Origin: UBA7446 sp049596455
GTDB taxonomy: Bacteria; Bacteroidota; Bacteroidia; Flavobacteriales; Flavobacteriaceae
Direction: 5' to 3'
DNA: 64,000 bases
NCBI GenBank assembly: GCA_049596455.1
Contig: JBMYLP010000003.1
Location: forward strand, 127,973 to 191,972
A program made the position numbers and the translations under genes. Under the pieces are notes generated by a model that worked only from the letters and a program-made list of their open reading frames with translations, had not been told where the DNA came from and ran no database searches. Shown one piece after another: positions 9,644 through 17,725 of the stretch. Position 1 is the first letter of the stretch, and every line of letters begins with the position of its first letter.

Positions 9644-10786
9644 TTACTTTTTTGTCACGGCAGCACAACCTGCCATGGTGGTTATTTTTATTGCCTCGGT
9701 GGGCGGTAGTTGCTTGTTACGTGCTACTACTTGTTGCACCACTTCTCGGGTAACTTTAGTCAAAGCCTCGGCAACAGCCGTATTTTCCTGCATCGCTGCT
9801 GGGCGTCCAATATCTCCTGCCTCCCGAATGCTTTGCACCAACGGCAGTTCACCCAAAAACGGCACATCCAAATCAGAAGCCAAATAGCGTGCACCTGCTT
9901 TTCCAAAGATATAATATTTGTTGTTTGGAAGTTCCTCAGGGGTGAAATACGCCATATTCTCAATAACGCCCAATACTGGGACTTGAATGTTTTCTTGCTG
10001 GAACATTGCCACGCCTTTTTTGGCATCTGACAGCGCAACCGTTTGCGGAGTGCTTACCACAACAGCGCCTGTTATAGGCAACGATTGCATAATGCTTAAA
10101 TGAATATCGCCTGTGCCCGGCGGTAAGTCAATCAACAAAAAGTCTAATTCGCCCCAAGCGGCGTCAAAAATCATTTGATTTAATGCTTTGGCAGCCATAG
10201 GCCCGCGCCAAATAACGGCTTGGTCGGGTTTGGTGAAAAAACCTATGGAAAGTAGTTTTACACCAAAATTTTCTACAGGTACCATCTTTGATACCCCATC
10301 AATGTTTTTTGCCAAGGGTTTTTCGTTTGCCACATCAAACATAAGAGGCATGGAGGGGCCATAAATATCGGCGTCTAACACGCCAACCTTAAACCCCATA
10401 TTGGATAGCGTTACCGCCAAATTTGCCGTAACAGTAGATTTTCCTACTCCTCCTTTTCCAGATGCCACCGCCACAATATTTTGAATGCCCGGAATGGGTT
10501 TCCCTTTGATTAGATTGGCATTTTGCTTTTTTTCAGGAGCACTTAAGGTAATGTTTACCGTAATTTTTGCTTTCTCATACACCTTATCGTGAATGGTTTT
10601 CATAACCTCCACCTCCACTTTTTTCTTGGCTTGCAGCGTAGGATTGCCCATCACAATATCCACCACAACCTCATCGCCAAAAATGTTGATGTTTTTAACA
10701 GCCTGGGCTTCCATCAAATTCTTTCCCTCGCCGGGTAAACTAATGGTTGTTAGTGCATTTTCGATTGCGGAGCGTGTAATTTTCAT
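9644..10786 (-). CDS. mrp: Mrp/ApbC/NBP35-type P-loop ATPase (iron-sulfur carrier family)
   Basis: 380 residues from the ATG at 10786. An N-terminal FSCA/MIP18-like domain (1-85) precedes a deviant Walker A (SGKGGVGKST, ~109-118), a switch region (DADIYGPSMP) and the PPGTGD motif. The family carries Fe-S clusters to apo-proteins. Odd point: the region after ENMAYF, where many Mrp proteins have a cluster-binding CxxC, reads TPEELPNN, so the usual ligands are missing. The companion Nfu protein downstream supplies a CxxC pair. A -7 promoter element lies 18 bases upstream. Confidence 0.92.
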   Translation of the reverse strand: MKITRSAIENALTTISLPGEGKNLMEAQAVKNINIFGDEVVVDIVMGNPTLQAKKKVEVEVMKTIHDKVYEKAKITVNITLSAPEKKQNANLIKGKPIPGIQNIVAVASGKGGVGKSTVTANLAVTLSNMGFKVGVLDADIYGPSMPLMFDVANEKPLAKNIDGVSKMVPVENFGVKLLSIGFFTKPDQAVIWRGPMAAKALNQMIFDAAWGELDFLLIDLPPGTGDIHLSIMQSLPITGAVVVSTPQTVALSDAKKGVAMFQQENIQVPVLGVIENMAYFTPEELPNNKYYIFGKAGARYLASDLDVPFLGELPLVQSIREAGDIGRPAAMQENTAVAEALTKVTREVVQQVVARNKQLPPTEAIKITTMAGCAAVTKK

Positions 10787-10804
10787 TAAATCTAAATAAG
10801 AATA

Positions 10805-10812
10805 CAAATATA
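10805..10812 (-). promoter_or_regulatory. -7 promoter element for mrp-nfu
   Basis: On the minus strand the octamer TATATTTG matches the Bacteroidota -7 consensus TAnnTTTG. It lies 18 bases before the mrp ATG, giving a leader of roughly a dozen bases. No TTG -33 element is seen at the right distance. Confidence 0.6.
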
Positions 10813-10908
10813 AACTAATTACGAACTTGTCTGCCTTTGGCAGATGGTTAATTATGAATGGATCAATTATGAATTCGTAATTTTTCCATTCATAATTCGC
10901 AATTAGTT
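10813..10908. repeat. AT-rich nested inverted-repeat element
   Basis: Two nested pairs of arms: an outer 13-base pair with one mismatch (aactaattacgaa at 10813-10825 with 10896-10908) and an inner perfect 13-base pair (aattatgaatgga at 10850-10862 with 10885-10897). A small ctgcc-ttt-ggcag hairpin sits between the left arms (10831-10843). It lies between mrp and the alkyltransferase-like gene and includes the last codons of the latter. It could fold as a long hairpin ending both transcripts or be a decayed miniature repeat. Confidence 0.65.
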
Positions 10909-11226
10909 ATTGGGTTGCCACAGTACAGAATCAAAATCTTGAATTTGGTCATCAATAATGGTGTGCCCTTCAGACTCTAAAAGCTGTTGCATGGTGTTAA
11001 TCCCGCCAAAATGGTGTTTCCCAGTAAGCACGCCATTTCGGTTTACCACTCGGTGTGCAGGAACATCATGCAGGGCATGTGCCGCATTCATGGCATATCC
11101 CACGGTTCGCGCGCTACGCGCAGCTCCCAAAAAACGGGCTATTGCGCCATAGGTGGTTACCTTTCCATAAGGCACTTGGCGCACAACTTCATATACGCGT
11201 TCAAAAAAATCATTCGGTTGGGACAT
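10903..11226 (-). CDS. Alkyltransferase-like protein (ATL): MGMT-family DNA-binding domain without the acceptor cysteine
   Basis: 107 residues from the ATG at 11226. It is the isolated C-terminal domain of O6-alkylguanine-DNA alkyltransferase: helix-turn-helix segment (VPYGKVTTYGAIARFLGAA), arginine finger region (SARTVGYAMN) and active-site loop. The catalytic PCHR motif reads PAHRVV, so alkyl transfer is not possible. ATL proteins of this kind bind alkylated guanine and hand it to nucleotide-excision repair. The start lies 17 bases inside the end of trmB, so the two are co-transcribed. Confidence 0.9.
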   Translation of the reverse strand: MSQPNDFFERVYEVVRQVPYGKVTTYGAIARFLGAARSARTVGYAMNAAHALHDVPAHRVVNRNGVLTGKHHFGGINTMQQLLESEGHTIIDDQIQDFDSVLWQPNN

Positions 11227-11899
11227 CTGTAGGAAATGAGAATTTAAGATATGTAATGGGAATTCCTTGCTCGCGGTATTGCCGTTCGTAAAAAGTTTGA
11301 ATACCAACAACGTCTTGTGGTGCATGCACATACTGATATATGTCGTGATGCGCCATCTGAGGTGTGATATTCCAACCGTCCAATACACCAAGCGTGTAGC
11401 CGTGCAAAAAAGCGGAATCGGTTTTTAAATGTACCACGCCCTGTGGTTTTAGCACCTGCTGATAACGCCGCAAAAAGGTGGGGTTTGTGAGTCGGTGGTG
11501 GGTGCGCTTAAATTTGTATTGCGGGTCTGGAAATGTGATCCAAATTTCTGATACCTCGCCTTTGGCAAAAACATGTTCAATGAGTTCAATTTGTGTGCGT
11601 ACAAAAGCCACATTTTGCAAGCCTTCTTCAAGTGCAGTTTTGGCGCCTCGCCAAAATCGTGCACCTTTAATATCGATGCCTATGTAATTTGTATTTGGGT
11701 TTTTCCGTGCAAGTCCAACCGTATATTCGCCTTTGCCACAACCGAGTTCAAGCACAATGGGATTTGTGTTGCCAAAATAGGATTCCCAAGCCCCCTTCTG
11801 CAAAAAATCATCAGACAATAACGCCTCACGAGTGGGCTGAATGACATTCGCAAACGACTCGTTTTCTTTAAAACGCTTTAATTTATTCTTACTTCCCAA
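11210..11899 (-). CDS. trmB: tRNA (guanine-N7)-methyltransferase TrmB
   Basis: 229 residues. It uses SAM to form m7G46 in tRNA. The family motifs are clear: VLELGCGKGEYTVGLA (SAM loop), IGIDIKGARFWRGAK, FVRTQIELIEHVF and WITFPDPQYKFKRTHHRLT. The start is taken as TTG at 11899, because no ATG or GTG is available before an in-frame stop at 11909-11911 and the predicted N-terminus GSKNKLKRFKENE fits the family. It sits nine bases after the histidine kinase gene and may be translated from the two-component transcript. Confidence 0.93.
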   Translation of the reverse strand: MGSKNKLKRFKENESFANVIQPTREALLSDDFLQKGAWESYFGNTNPIVLELGCGKGEYTVGLARKNPNTNYIGIDIKGARFWRGAKTALEEGLQNVAFVRTQIELIEHVFAKGEVSEIWITFPDPQYKFKRTHHRLTNPTFLRRYQQVLKPQGVVHLKTDSAFLHGYTLGVLDGWNITPQMAHHDIYQYVHAPQDVVGIQTFYERQYREQGIPITYLKFSFPTDVPTE

Positions 11900-11908
11900 A
11901 ACATATAG

Positions 11909-12988
11909 TTAGACGACAGAAGTGCTGGCTTCGCCTTTGTCTAAGGTAAACGAAAACTCGGAACCAATTTCAGGCTGACTTTCTACAAAAATTTGCTCGC
12001 CATGTGCTTCAATAATATGCTTCACAATTGAAAGACCTAATCCCGAACCCCCCATACTGCGGCTTCCGCTTTTGTCAACTCGGTAAAAGCGTTCAAACAA
12101 TCGCGGCAAGTGCTCTTCTGCAATCCCTTCACCGTTGTCCCAGATACGAACAATCACTTTGTTCTCATAAATGGGCTGAATACTTACTTCTGTTGTCCCT
12201 TTCATTTTGCCGTATTTTATGGAATTCATAATTAGGTTCGTAAGCACCTGTTGTATCCGTTCCCTATCAGCATAAACCGAGATGGGTTCTTCATATTTTT
12301 TATCAAATTCCAGGTTAATACTTGACTTAGAAGCTTGCATTTCTAACATGTCAAACACACTTTGAATCAAATCAATAATATCAAAATAAAACAAATCCAG
12401 CTCCGTATTTCCTTTTTCTAAGTTGGTTAGCAAATCAAGGTCTTTAACAATATAAATCAGCCGTTCCACACCCTTGCTTGCACGTGACAAATACTTTTTA
12501 TTTACATTTTTGTCTTTCATAGCACCATCCAAAAGGGTCAATATATATCCTTGGACAGTAAACAATGGGGTCTTTAGTTCGTGTGCGACATTACCCAAAA
12601 ATTCACGCCTAAAGGCGGCCTGGTTTTTTAAGCTGTTAATTTCAACGTTACGTTTTAAAGCAACTTGCTTTACATTGTTGAGTAAAGAATCCATGTCGTT
12701 GGTAATAAGAATATCGTTTAACTCATCGCTAAAGTTTGGGTCTAAATCTTGATATATATGCTTGATTTTCAGATATATGTAATTTTCGATATGGTATCTG
12801 AATACTAAAAAGCAAACCAAAAAAACAACAACAAAAGATAAAGCGAATGGTATTATGTTTTCCTGCTTAAAGGGGGTTTCTTTGGTAAATACAACTAATA
12901 GAATTGCATTAATACTGATAACAAAAATTGTTATCAAAAGGGATAACAGCAATGAAAAACGGTATGCTTTACGCGGTTTTTTTGTCAT
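11909..12988 (-). CDS. PhoR-like membrane sensor histidine kinase
   Basis: 359 residues: two membrane helices (~12-35 and ~46-64) with a very short loop between them, a linker, then HisKA (NVAHELKTPL, phospho-acceptor His136) and HATPase (N box IMNSIKYGK, G1 DNGEGI, G2 GGSGLGLSIVKHI). It lacks a sizeable periplasmic sensor domain, so it probably senses at the membrane or through a partner. One base separates it from the response regulator upstream. The architecture matches flavobacterial PhoR homologues, but phosphate control is an inference. Confidence 0.92.
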   Translation of the reverse strand: MTKKPRKAYRFSLLLSLLITIFVISINAILLVVFTKETPFKQENIIPFALSFVVVFLVCFLVFRYHIENYIYLKIKHIYQDLDPNFSDELNDILITNDMDSLLNNVKQVALKRNVEINSLKNQAAFRREFLGNVAHELKTPLFTVQGYILTLLDGAMKDKNVNKKYLSRASKGVERLIYIVKDLDLLTNLEKGNTELDLFYFDIIDLIQSVFDMLEMQASKSSINLEFDKKYEEPISVYADRERIQQVLTNLIMNSIKYGKMKGTTEVSIQPIYENKVIVRIWDNGEGIAEEHLPRLFERFYRVDKSGSRSMGGSGLGLSIVKHIIEAHGEQIFVESQPEIGSEFSFTLDKGEASTSVV

Positions 12989-12989
12989 G

Positions 12990-13673
12990 CTATACCACGT
13001 ATTTATACCCTACTCCCTTGACTGTTTTAAAGTGTTTATCACCTATTTTTTCGCGTAATTTCCTAATGTGAACATCTATAGTTCTACCGCCCACAACAAC
13101 CTCATTACCCCAAACTCGATTTAGAATTTCTTCGCGCTCAAAAACTTTTTGTGGTTTGGAAGCCAACAACGAAAGTAATTCAAACTCTTTTCGTGGTAAA
13201 AAAATGGCTTCGTCTTTGTAAATGATTTTGTATTCTTCCCTATTAATAGTCAAATCACCAACTTCAACAATTTCATTTTTTGGTTCAGTTGATTTAAAGC
13301 GTCGCAAAATGGCTTTGATTTTGCTAACCAAAACCTTTGGCTTAATAGGCTTTGTGATGTAGTCGTCAGCTCCTGCCTCAAGACCTGCCACTTGCGAGTA
13401 ATCTTCGCTACGAGCCGTCAAAAAAACAATAGCCAAATTAGATGACGTAGCCCTTTTACGAAGTTGCTCACAGGTTTCAATGCCGTCCATTTCGGGCATC
13501 ATAACATCCAATAACACCAAGTGGGGCTTCCATGTCGCAGCCTTTTCAAGCGCCTCTATTCCGTTTATTGCCTTCTCAACTTGATAACCTTCGGCTGTTA
13601 AATTATATTCTAAAATTTCTAAAATATCTGGTTCATCGTCAACCAATAAAATACGGGTATGCTTTTTTTTCAT
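12990..13673 (-). CDS. OmpR/PhoB-family response regulator
   Basis: 227 residues from the ATG at 13673. The receiver domain has the acidic pair Asp12-Asp13, phospho-acceptor Asp56 (LVLLDVMMPEMDG) and the conserved Lys (DDYITKP). The C-terminal winged helix reads LPRKEFELLSLLASKP ... TIDVHIRKLREKIG ... KTVKGVGYKYV, typical of PhoB/OmpR. It is the first gene of the transcript and the cognate partner of the following kinase. A -7 element is present 18 bases before the start. Confidence 0.94.
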   Translation of the reverse strand: MKKKHTRILLVDDEPDILEILEYNLTAEGYQVEKAINGIEALEKAATWKPHLVLLDVMMPEMDGIETCEQLRKRATSSNLAIVFLTARSEDYSQVAGLEAGADDYITKPIKPKVLVSKIKAILRRFKSTEPKNEIVEVGDLTINREEYKIIYKDEAIFLPRKEFELLSLLASKPQKVFEREEILNRVWGNEVVVGGRTIDVHIRKLREKIGDKHFKTVKGVGYKYVV

Positions 13674-13691
13674 GCTTTGGTGTTGTCCATT

Positions 13692-13699
13692 CAAAAATA
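13692..13699 (-). promoter_or_regulatory. -7 promoter element for the two-component operon
   Basis: TATTTTTG on the minus strand fits TAnnTTTG and lies 18 bases before the response-regulator ATG. It is divergent from the LuxE-like gene's promoter, about 50 bases away. Confidence 0.5.
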
Positions 13700-13725
13700 G
13701 AAAAATACAGATAGTTTTTATGTTC

Positions 13726-13754
13726 TTGTGTTAAAAAAATACTCAATACATTTG
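13726..13754 (+). promoter_or_regulatory. Promoter of the LuxE-like gene, near-leaderless
   Basis: TTG at 13726-13728, 18 bases of spacer, then TACATTTG at 13747-13754: a full Bacteroidota-type promoter. The ATG at 13762 is only 7 bases past the -7 element, so the mRNA should have a leader of a few bases or none. Confidence 0.65.
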
Positions 13755-13761
13755 AGCAGTG

Positions 13762-14697
13762 ATGATTTCTTTCGAAAAACAAGCATTTGAGCTTTTTGCA
13801 TATCAATACCATCATAACGATGTGTATCGCTCTTATTGCGATTTAATAAACGTTAATCCTTCGGATGTAAAGAAACTCACAGAAATTCCATTTTTACCCA
13901 TTGCGTTGTTCAAATCGCACCGCGTAAGCTGCTCTGAAAAGAGTGAAATGGTTTTTGAGAGCTCTGGAACAGGAGGAACTGTAAGTCAGCACCATGTGGC
14001 ATCGCTTGCCTCCTACGAACAAAGCTTCAATGCAGGCTTCTCCCATTTTTACGGCGCAGCGTCTGATTACCATATTCTGGCACTTTTGCCAGGCTATCTT
14101 GAGCGTCCAAATGCGTCATTGGTATATATGTGTCGCGATTTGATTCGGCAAGCAAAACCCAAGTATAGTGGGTTTTATTTGGATCAATTTGAACAATTAA
14201 ACGATGTGCTAATAGCATTAAATCAACAGAAACAAAAAACATTGCTTATCGGCGTAAGCTTTTCGCTTTTGGATTTTTGTGAGGCATATCCAATGCAGCT
14301 ACAACACACCACAGTGATAGAAACCGGAGGCATGAAGGGCAGACGAAAAGAACTTATCCGCGAGGAACTGCACAAACGGCTCAAAGCAGGGTTTGGCGTG
14401 GACAATATCCACAGCGAATACGGCATGACAGAACTGCTATCACAAGCCTATTCCAAAGGAAATGGTGTTTTTGAACCTTCGCCCAGCATGCGTGTTTTTG
14501 TACGGGATGTTCACGACCCAAAAAAAGTATCAACAACAGGTTCGGGCGGGCTTAACATCATTGATTTATCCAACAAAGAGTCATGCGCATTTATTGCCAC
14601 GCAAGATTTAGGAAAATGCCACGGAAACGGTCCGTTTGAAGTACTCGGGCGTTTTGATGCGTCGGATGTTCGTGGGTGCTCGCTTATGACGGCGTAA
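13762..14697 (+). CDS. LuxE/PaaK-like acyl-protein synthetase family enzyme
   Basis: 311 residues from the ATG at 13762. It resembles the LuxE family of adenylate-forming acyl-protein synthetases: the phosphate loop FESSGTGG (~71-78), VIETGGMKGRRKELIREEL, and the downstream adenylation motif HSEYGMTELLSQAYS. LuxE activates fatty acids for the luciferase reductase, but there is no lux gene here. Stand-alone homologues in Bacteroidota sit without lux genes, and their acyl substrate is not known to me. The 3' end overlaps tyrS by 14 bases on the opposite strand. Confidence 0.8.
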   Translation: MISFEKQAFELFAYQYHHNDVYRSYCDLINVNPSDVKKLTEIPFLPIALFKSHRVSCSEKSEMVFESSGTGGTVSQHHVASLASYEQSFNAGFSHFYGAASDYHILALLPGYLERPNASLVYMCRDLIRQAKPKYSGFYLDQFEQLNDVLIALNQQKQKTLLIGVSFSLLDFCEAYPMQLQHTTVIETGGMKGRRKELIREELHKRLKAGFGVDNIHSEYGMTELLSQAYSKGNGVFEPSPSMRVFVRDVHDPKKVSTTGSGGLNIIDLSNKESCAFIATQDLGKCHGNGPFEVLGRFDASDVRGCSLMTA

Positions 14698-15985
14698 CCA
14701 CCAATAAAAAATAGTTTTTCTTTCCGCGCTGCAACAGCACATAGCGATCGCAAATGATGTCTGCCGTAGTAATGTTTTTGGCTTCAGTTGCCTTTTCTTT
14801 ATTCACCGAAATCGAATTTTCTTTAAGCGCACGCCGCGCCTCCCCATTCGATTTTAAAAATCCTGTGCTTCCTGCCAATGCATCCATTACAGCAAGTCCG
14901 TCTCCAGCCAGCAAATGGGCGGAAACTTCGGCTTGAGGAACACCCTCAAACACATCCAAAAGGGTTTGAGCATCTAAGGATTTGAGCGTTTCTGCTGTGG
15001 CTTTTCCAAACAAAATTTGAGCTGCCTGCTCGGCACGGGAAACGTCTGCTGCGCTGTGTACCATAGCCGTAACTTCTTGTGCTAGTTTACGTTGCAACTG
15101 TCGTTGATGCGGTGCTTCACGGTGCGTTGCAATTAATGCTTCGATTTCTTCTTTGCCCAAAAATGTAAATATCTTAATGTATTTCTCGGCATCTTCATCC
15201 GATGCATTCAACCAATACTGATAAAATTTGTAAGGCGATGTTTTTTCAGCATCTAACCAAACATTTCCGCCTTCCGTTTTTCCAAATTTGGTGCCATCGG
15301 CTTTGGTAATTAACGGACACGTCAGCGCATAGGCTTTGCCTGCCAATTTTCTTCGAATAAGTTCCGTGCCTGTGGTAATGTTTCCCCACTGGTCGCTTCC
15401 GCCCATTTGCAGCAAGCAGTTGTGATGTTGGTATAAGTGAAGAAAATCATACCCCTGAATAAGTTGGTAGGTAAATTCAGTAAAAGACATGCCTTCTTTG
15501 GCATCTGCGCCAAGACGTTTTTTAACCGAATCTTTAGCCATCATATAATTCACCGTGAGGTGTTTTCCAATATCACGAGCAAAGTCAATCAAACTAAACG
15601 ACTGCATCCAATCGTAATTATTGACCAGCACAGCACCATTTTCTTTAGTGCTATCAAAATCCAAAAATTTGGCAAGTTGCTTTTCCAACCCAGCACAGTT
15701 ACGCTGTAGCGTTTCGTTGTCCAATAGGTTTCGCTCCGCCGATTTCCCCGATGGGTCGCCAATCATTCCTGTGGCACCGCCCACAAGCGCATAGGGTTTG
15801 TGTCCGTATCGCTGAAAATGCATCAAAATCATGATTTGAACCAAACTCCCAATGTGCAGCGAATCTGCTGTTGGATCAAAGCCAATATAACCTGCGGTCA
15901 TGCCTTTGGCAAGCGTTTCGGCAGTTTCGGGCATGATGTCGTGCACCATTCCGCGCCATGTTAGTTCTTCAACAAATGATGCCAT
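14684..15985 (-). CDS. tyrS: Tyrosyl-tRNA synthetase
   Basis: 433 residues, normal length for bacterial TyrRS. Class I signature HIGS at 44-47 (HIGH variant), tyrosine-binding segments (GGATGMIGDPSGKS, QMGGSDQWGNI) and the second signature KFGKT (KMSKS variant). A C-terminal S4 RNA-binding domain is visible (NGEARRALKENSISVN). It charges tRNA-Tyr. A promoter with a ~9-base leader lies just upstream. Confidence 0.98.
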   Translation of the reverse strand: MASFVEELTWRGMVHDIMPETAETLAKGMTAGYIGFDPTADSLHIGSLVQIMILMHFQRYGHKPYALVGGATGMIGDPSGKSAERNLLDNETLQRNCAGLEKQLAKFLDFDSTKENGAVLVNNYDWMQSFSLIDFARDIGKHLTVNYMMAKDSVKKRLGADAKEGMSFTEFTYQLIQGYDFLHLYQHHNCLLQMGGSDQWGNITTGTELIRRKLAGKAYALTCPLITKADGTKFGKTEGGNVWLDAEKTSPYKFYQYWLNASDEDAEKYIKIFTFLGKEEIEALIATHREAPHQRQLQRKLAQEVTAMVHSAADVSRAEQAAQILFGKATAETLKSLDAQTLLDVFEGVPQAEVSAHLLAGDGLAVMDALAGSTGFLKSNGEARRALKENSISVNKEKATEAKNITTADIICDRYVLLQRGKKNYFLLVVTPS

Positions 15986-15999
15986 AGAATTCGTTTTTA

Positions 16000-16028
16000 C
16001 AAATATAGACCTCTACAAATGAACCCAA
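16000..16028 (-). promoter_or_regulatory. Promoter of tyrS
   Basis: On the minus strand TTG (16028-16026), 18 bases, then TATATTTG (16007-16000), matching the Bacteroidota consensus. The tyrS ATG is at 15985. Confidence 0.65.
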
Positions 16029-16043
16029 AAGCGAATACAACAA

Positions 16044-16391
16044 TTATTCTCGGCGCATTGATTTTTCCAATTCTTGTAAAGTGTCCTGTTTTTGCAAGTT
16101 TTCCAATTCGGCTTTTACCGACTCAAACATTTTTATATATAACTTGGGCTTGGATGCGTAATAAACATTGCTTTGTGCAAATGTTGTGCTATCGATATTG
16201 TGAAAGGCATACAACGAGTCCATAGGTATATAGTTGTCTTTGGCGTAGTTAGTGGATGCATTGAGCAATGCCAAATCAACATGGAAATTAATCATTTGTT
16301 CAGAAGACATCAGCGCATCTGGCTTTGCGATGCGATCTTGGGCACACCCTGCAAGAATCAAAAAAATCAATATCAAAAAAGTTTGTTTCAT
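16044..16391 (-). CDS. DUF4296 lipoprotein
   Basis: 115 residues with a lipoprotein signal (LILAGCAQD, Cys16). The rest is helical (MSSEQMINFHVDLALLNAS, a central YYASKPKLYIKMFESVKAELE), characteristic of the DUF4296 family restricted to Bacteroidota. The function is unknown. The start overlaps the stop of dihydroorotase by four bases (ATGA), so it is translationally coupled to pyrC; this linkage to pyrC and a DPM1-like transferase is typical of flavobacteria. Confidence 0.85.
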   Translation of the reverse strand: MKQTFLILIFLILAGCAQDRIAKPDALMSSEQMINFHVDLALLNASTNYAKDNYIPMDSLYAFHNIDSTTFAQSNVYYASKPKLYIKMFESVKAELENLQKQDTLQELEKSMRRE

Positions 16392-17725
16392 CTAGCAAAA
16401 GTAAGTGCTTTGGCATTTGGCTCTTGTGCAAAATTACCTTGATTATATACCATTTTACCGTTGATGATGGTGTGCGTGACTGTGCCGCGCAAAGTAGTGC
16501 CCTCCAATGGCGACCAACCGCATTTATACAACACATTCTCTCGAATCACCGTTTGCGTTTGTTGCGTATCCACTAAAACCAAATCGGCAAAATACCCTTC
16601 ACGGACATAGCCTCGATCTTCAATGTCAAACAAGATAGCAGGATTGTGACATATTTTTTCGACTACTTTTTCGAGTGTTATTTTTCCCTGTTGCACACAT
16701 TCCAACAACACAGGAAGTGCGTGTTGCACCATAGGACCTCCTGAGGGAGCTTTGGTGTACACTTCCGCTTTTTCCTCCAACGTATGCGGCGCATGATCTG
16801 TGGCAATAATATCGATGCGATCATCGTTTAGTGCTTCCCATAATCCATCACGGTCATGAGCTGTTTTTACGGCAGGATTCCATTTGATGTGGGTTCCTTT
16901 TTGTGCATAATCCTCATCCGAAAACCACAAATGATGAATACAAACCTCCGCTGTGATTTGTTTTTTTTCTAAAGGCAATTCGTTTGAAAATAGTGCTGTC
17001 TCTTTTGCAGTAGATAAGTGAAACACATGAAGTCGAGCCCCAGTTTCTTTGGCTAGTGCAATTGCTTTTGACGATGACAAATAACACGCCTCTTCAGAAC
17101 GAATATCTGGATGGTGCGCAATAGGAATATCATCCCCAAAGGTCTCTTTGTATTTTGCCAAATTGGTTTTGATGGTTTGTTCATCTTCGCAATGCACTGC
17201 AATAGGAAGCTTAAATGCGGAGAAAATCTCCTTTAATGTGTTGGGGTCGTCCACAAGCATATTTCCCGTAGAGGAACCCAAAAAAAGTTTTAGGGCAGGT
17301 GTTGTTTTTGGATCAATCGCTTTAATCTGCTCCAAATTGTCATTTGTTCCACCAAACATAAATCCGTAGTTCACCCAAGAAGTTTGCGCAGCAACGGCTA
17401 ATTTTTTGGCGTAAGCATCGGCATTGGTAGTTTGCGGATTGGTGTTGGGCATTTCCAAGTATGAAGTAATTCCACCCGCCACACAGGCCTTAGACTCTGT
17501 ACCAATAGTTGCTTTGTGTGTAAGTCCAGGTTCGCGAAAATGGACTTGATCATCAATACAACCTGGCAATAAATGCTTTCCACGCGCATCTATCACTTCC
17601 ACATCTTTTGTTGCAGTAATGGTTGGTGCAATTTTTGAAATGCGTTCGCCTTCAATCAGCACATCTAATTGTACTATTTTACCTTCATTGACCACCTGTG
17701 CGCCCTGAATGAGTAATTTATTCAT
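16388..17725 (-). CDS. pyrC: Dihydroorotase
   Basis: 445 residues. It catalyses cyclisation of N-carbamoyl-aspartate to dihydroorotate in pyrimidine synthesis. The amidohydrolase motif at 58-66 reads DDQVHFREP: the first histidine of the usual HxH metal pair is Gln60, while His62 is kept. Other metal and substrate segments are present (MPNTNPQT, AVHCEDE, LHVFHLSTAKE, IATDHAPHTLEEK). The QxH variant occurs in a known dihydroorotase subgroup, so I keep the assignment. Its start overlaps the upstream glycosyltransferase by eight bases. Confidence 0.93.
   Translation of the reverse strand: MNKLLIQGAQVVNEGKIVQLDVLIEGERISKIAPTITATKDVEVIDARGKHLLPGCIDDQVHFREPGLTHKATIGTESKACVAGGITSYLEMPNTNPQTTNADAYAKKLAVAAQTSWVNYGFMFGGTNDNLEQIKAIDPKTTPALKLFLGSSTGNMLVDDPNTLKEIFSAFKLPIAVHCEDEQTIKTNLAKYKETFGDDIPIAHHPDIRSEEACYLSSSKAIALAKETGARLHVFHLSTAKETALFSNELPLEKKQITAEVCIHHLWFSDEDYAQKGTHIKWNPAVKTAHDRDGLWEALNDDRIDIIATDHAPHTLEEKAEVYTKAPSGGPMVQHALPVLLECVQQGKITLEKVVEKICHNPAILFDIEDRGYVREGYFADLVLVDTQQTQTVIRENVLYKCGWSPLEGTTLRGTVTHTIINGKMVYNQGNFAQEPNAKALTFAR

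Noticed and set aside
16388..17725. Dihydroorotase as an inactive pseudo-enzyme because of Gln60 in the HxH motif
   Set aside because: All other motifs are intact and the DDQVHFREP form is typical of a known active-type subgroup as I recall it.
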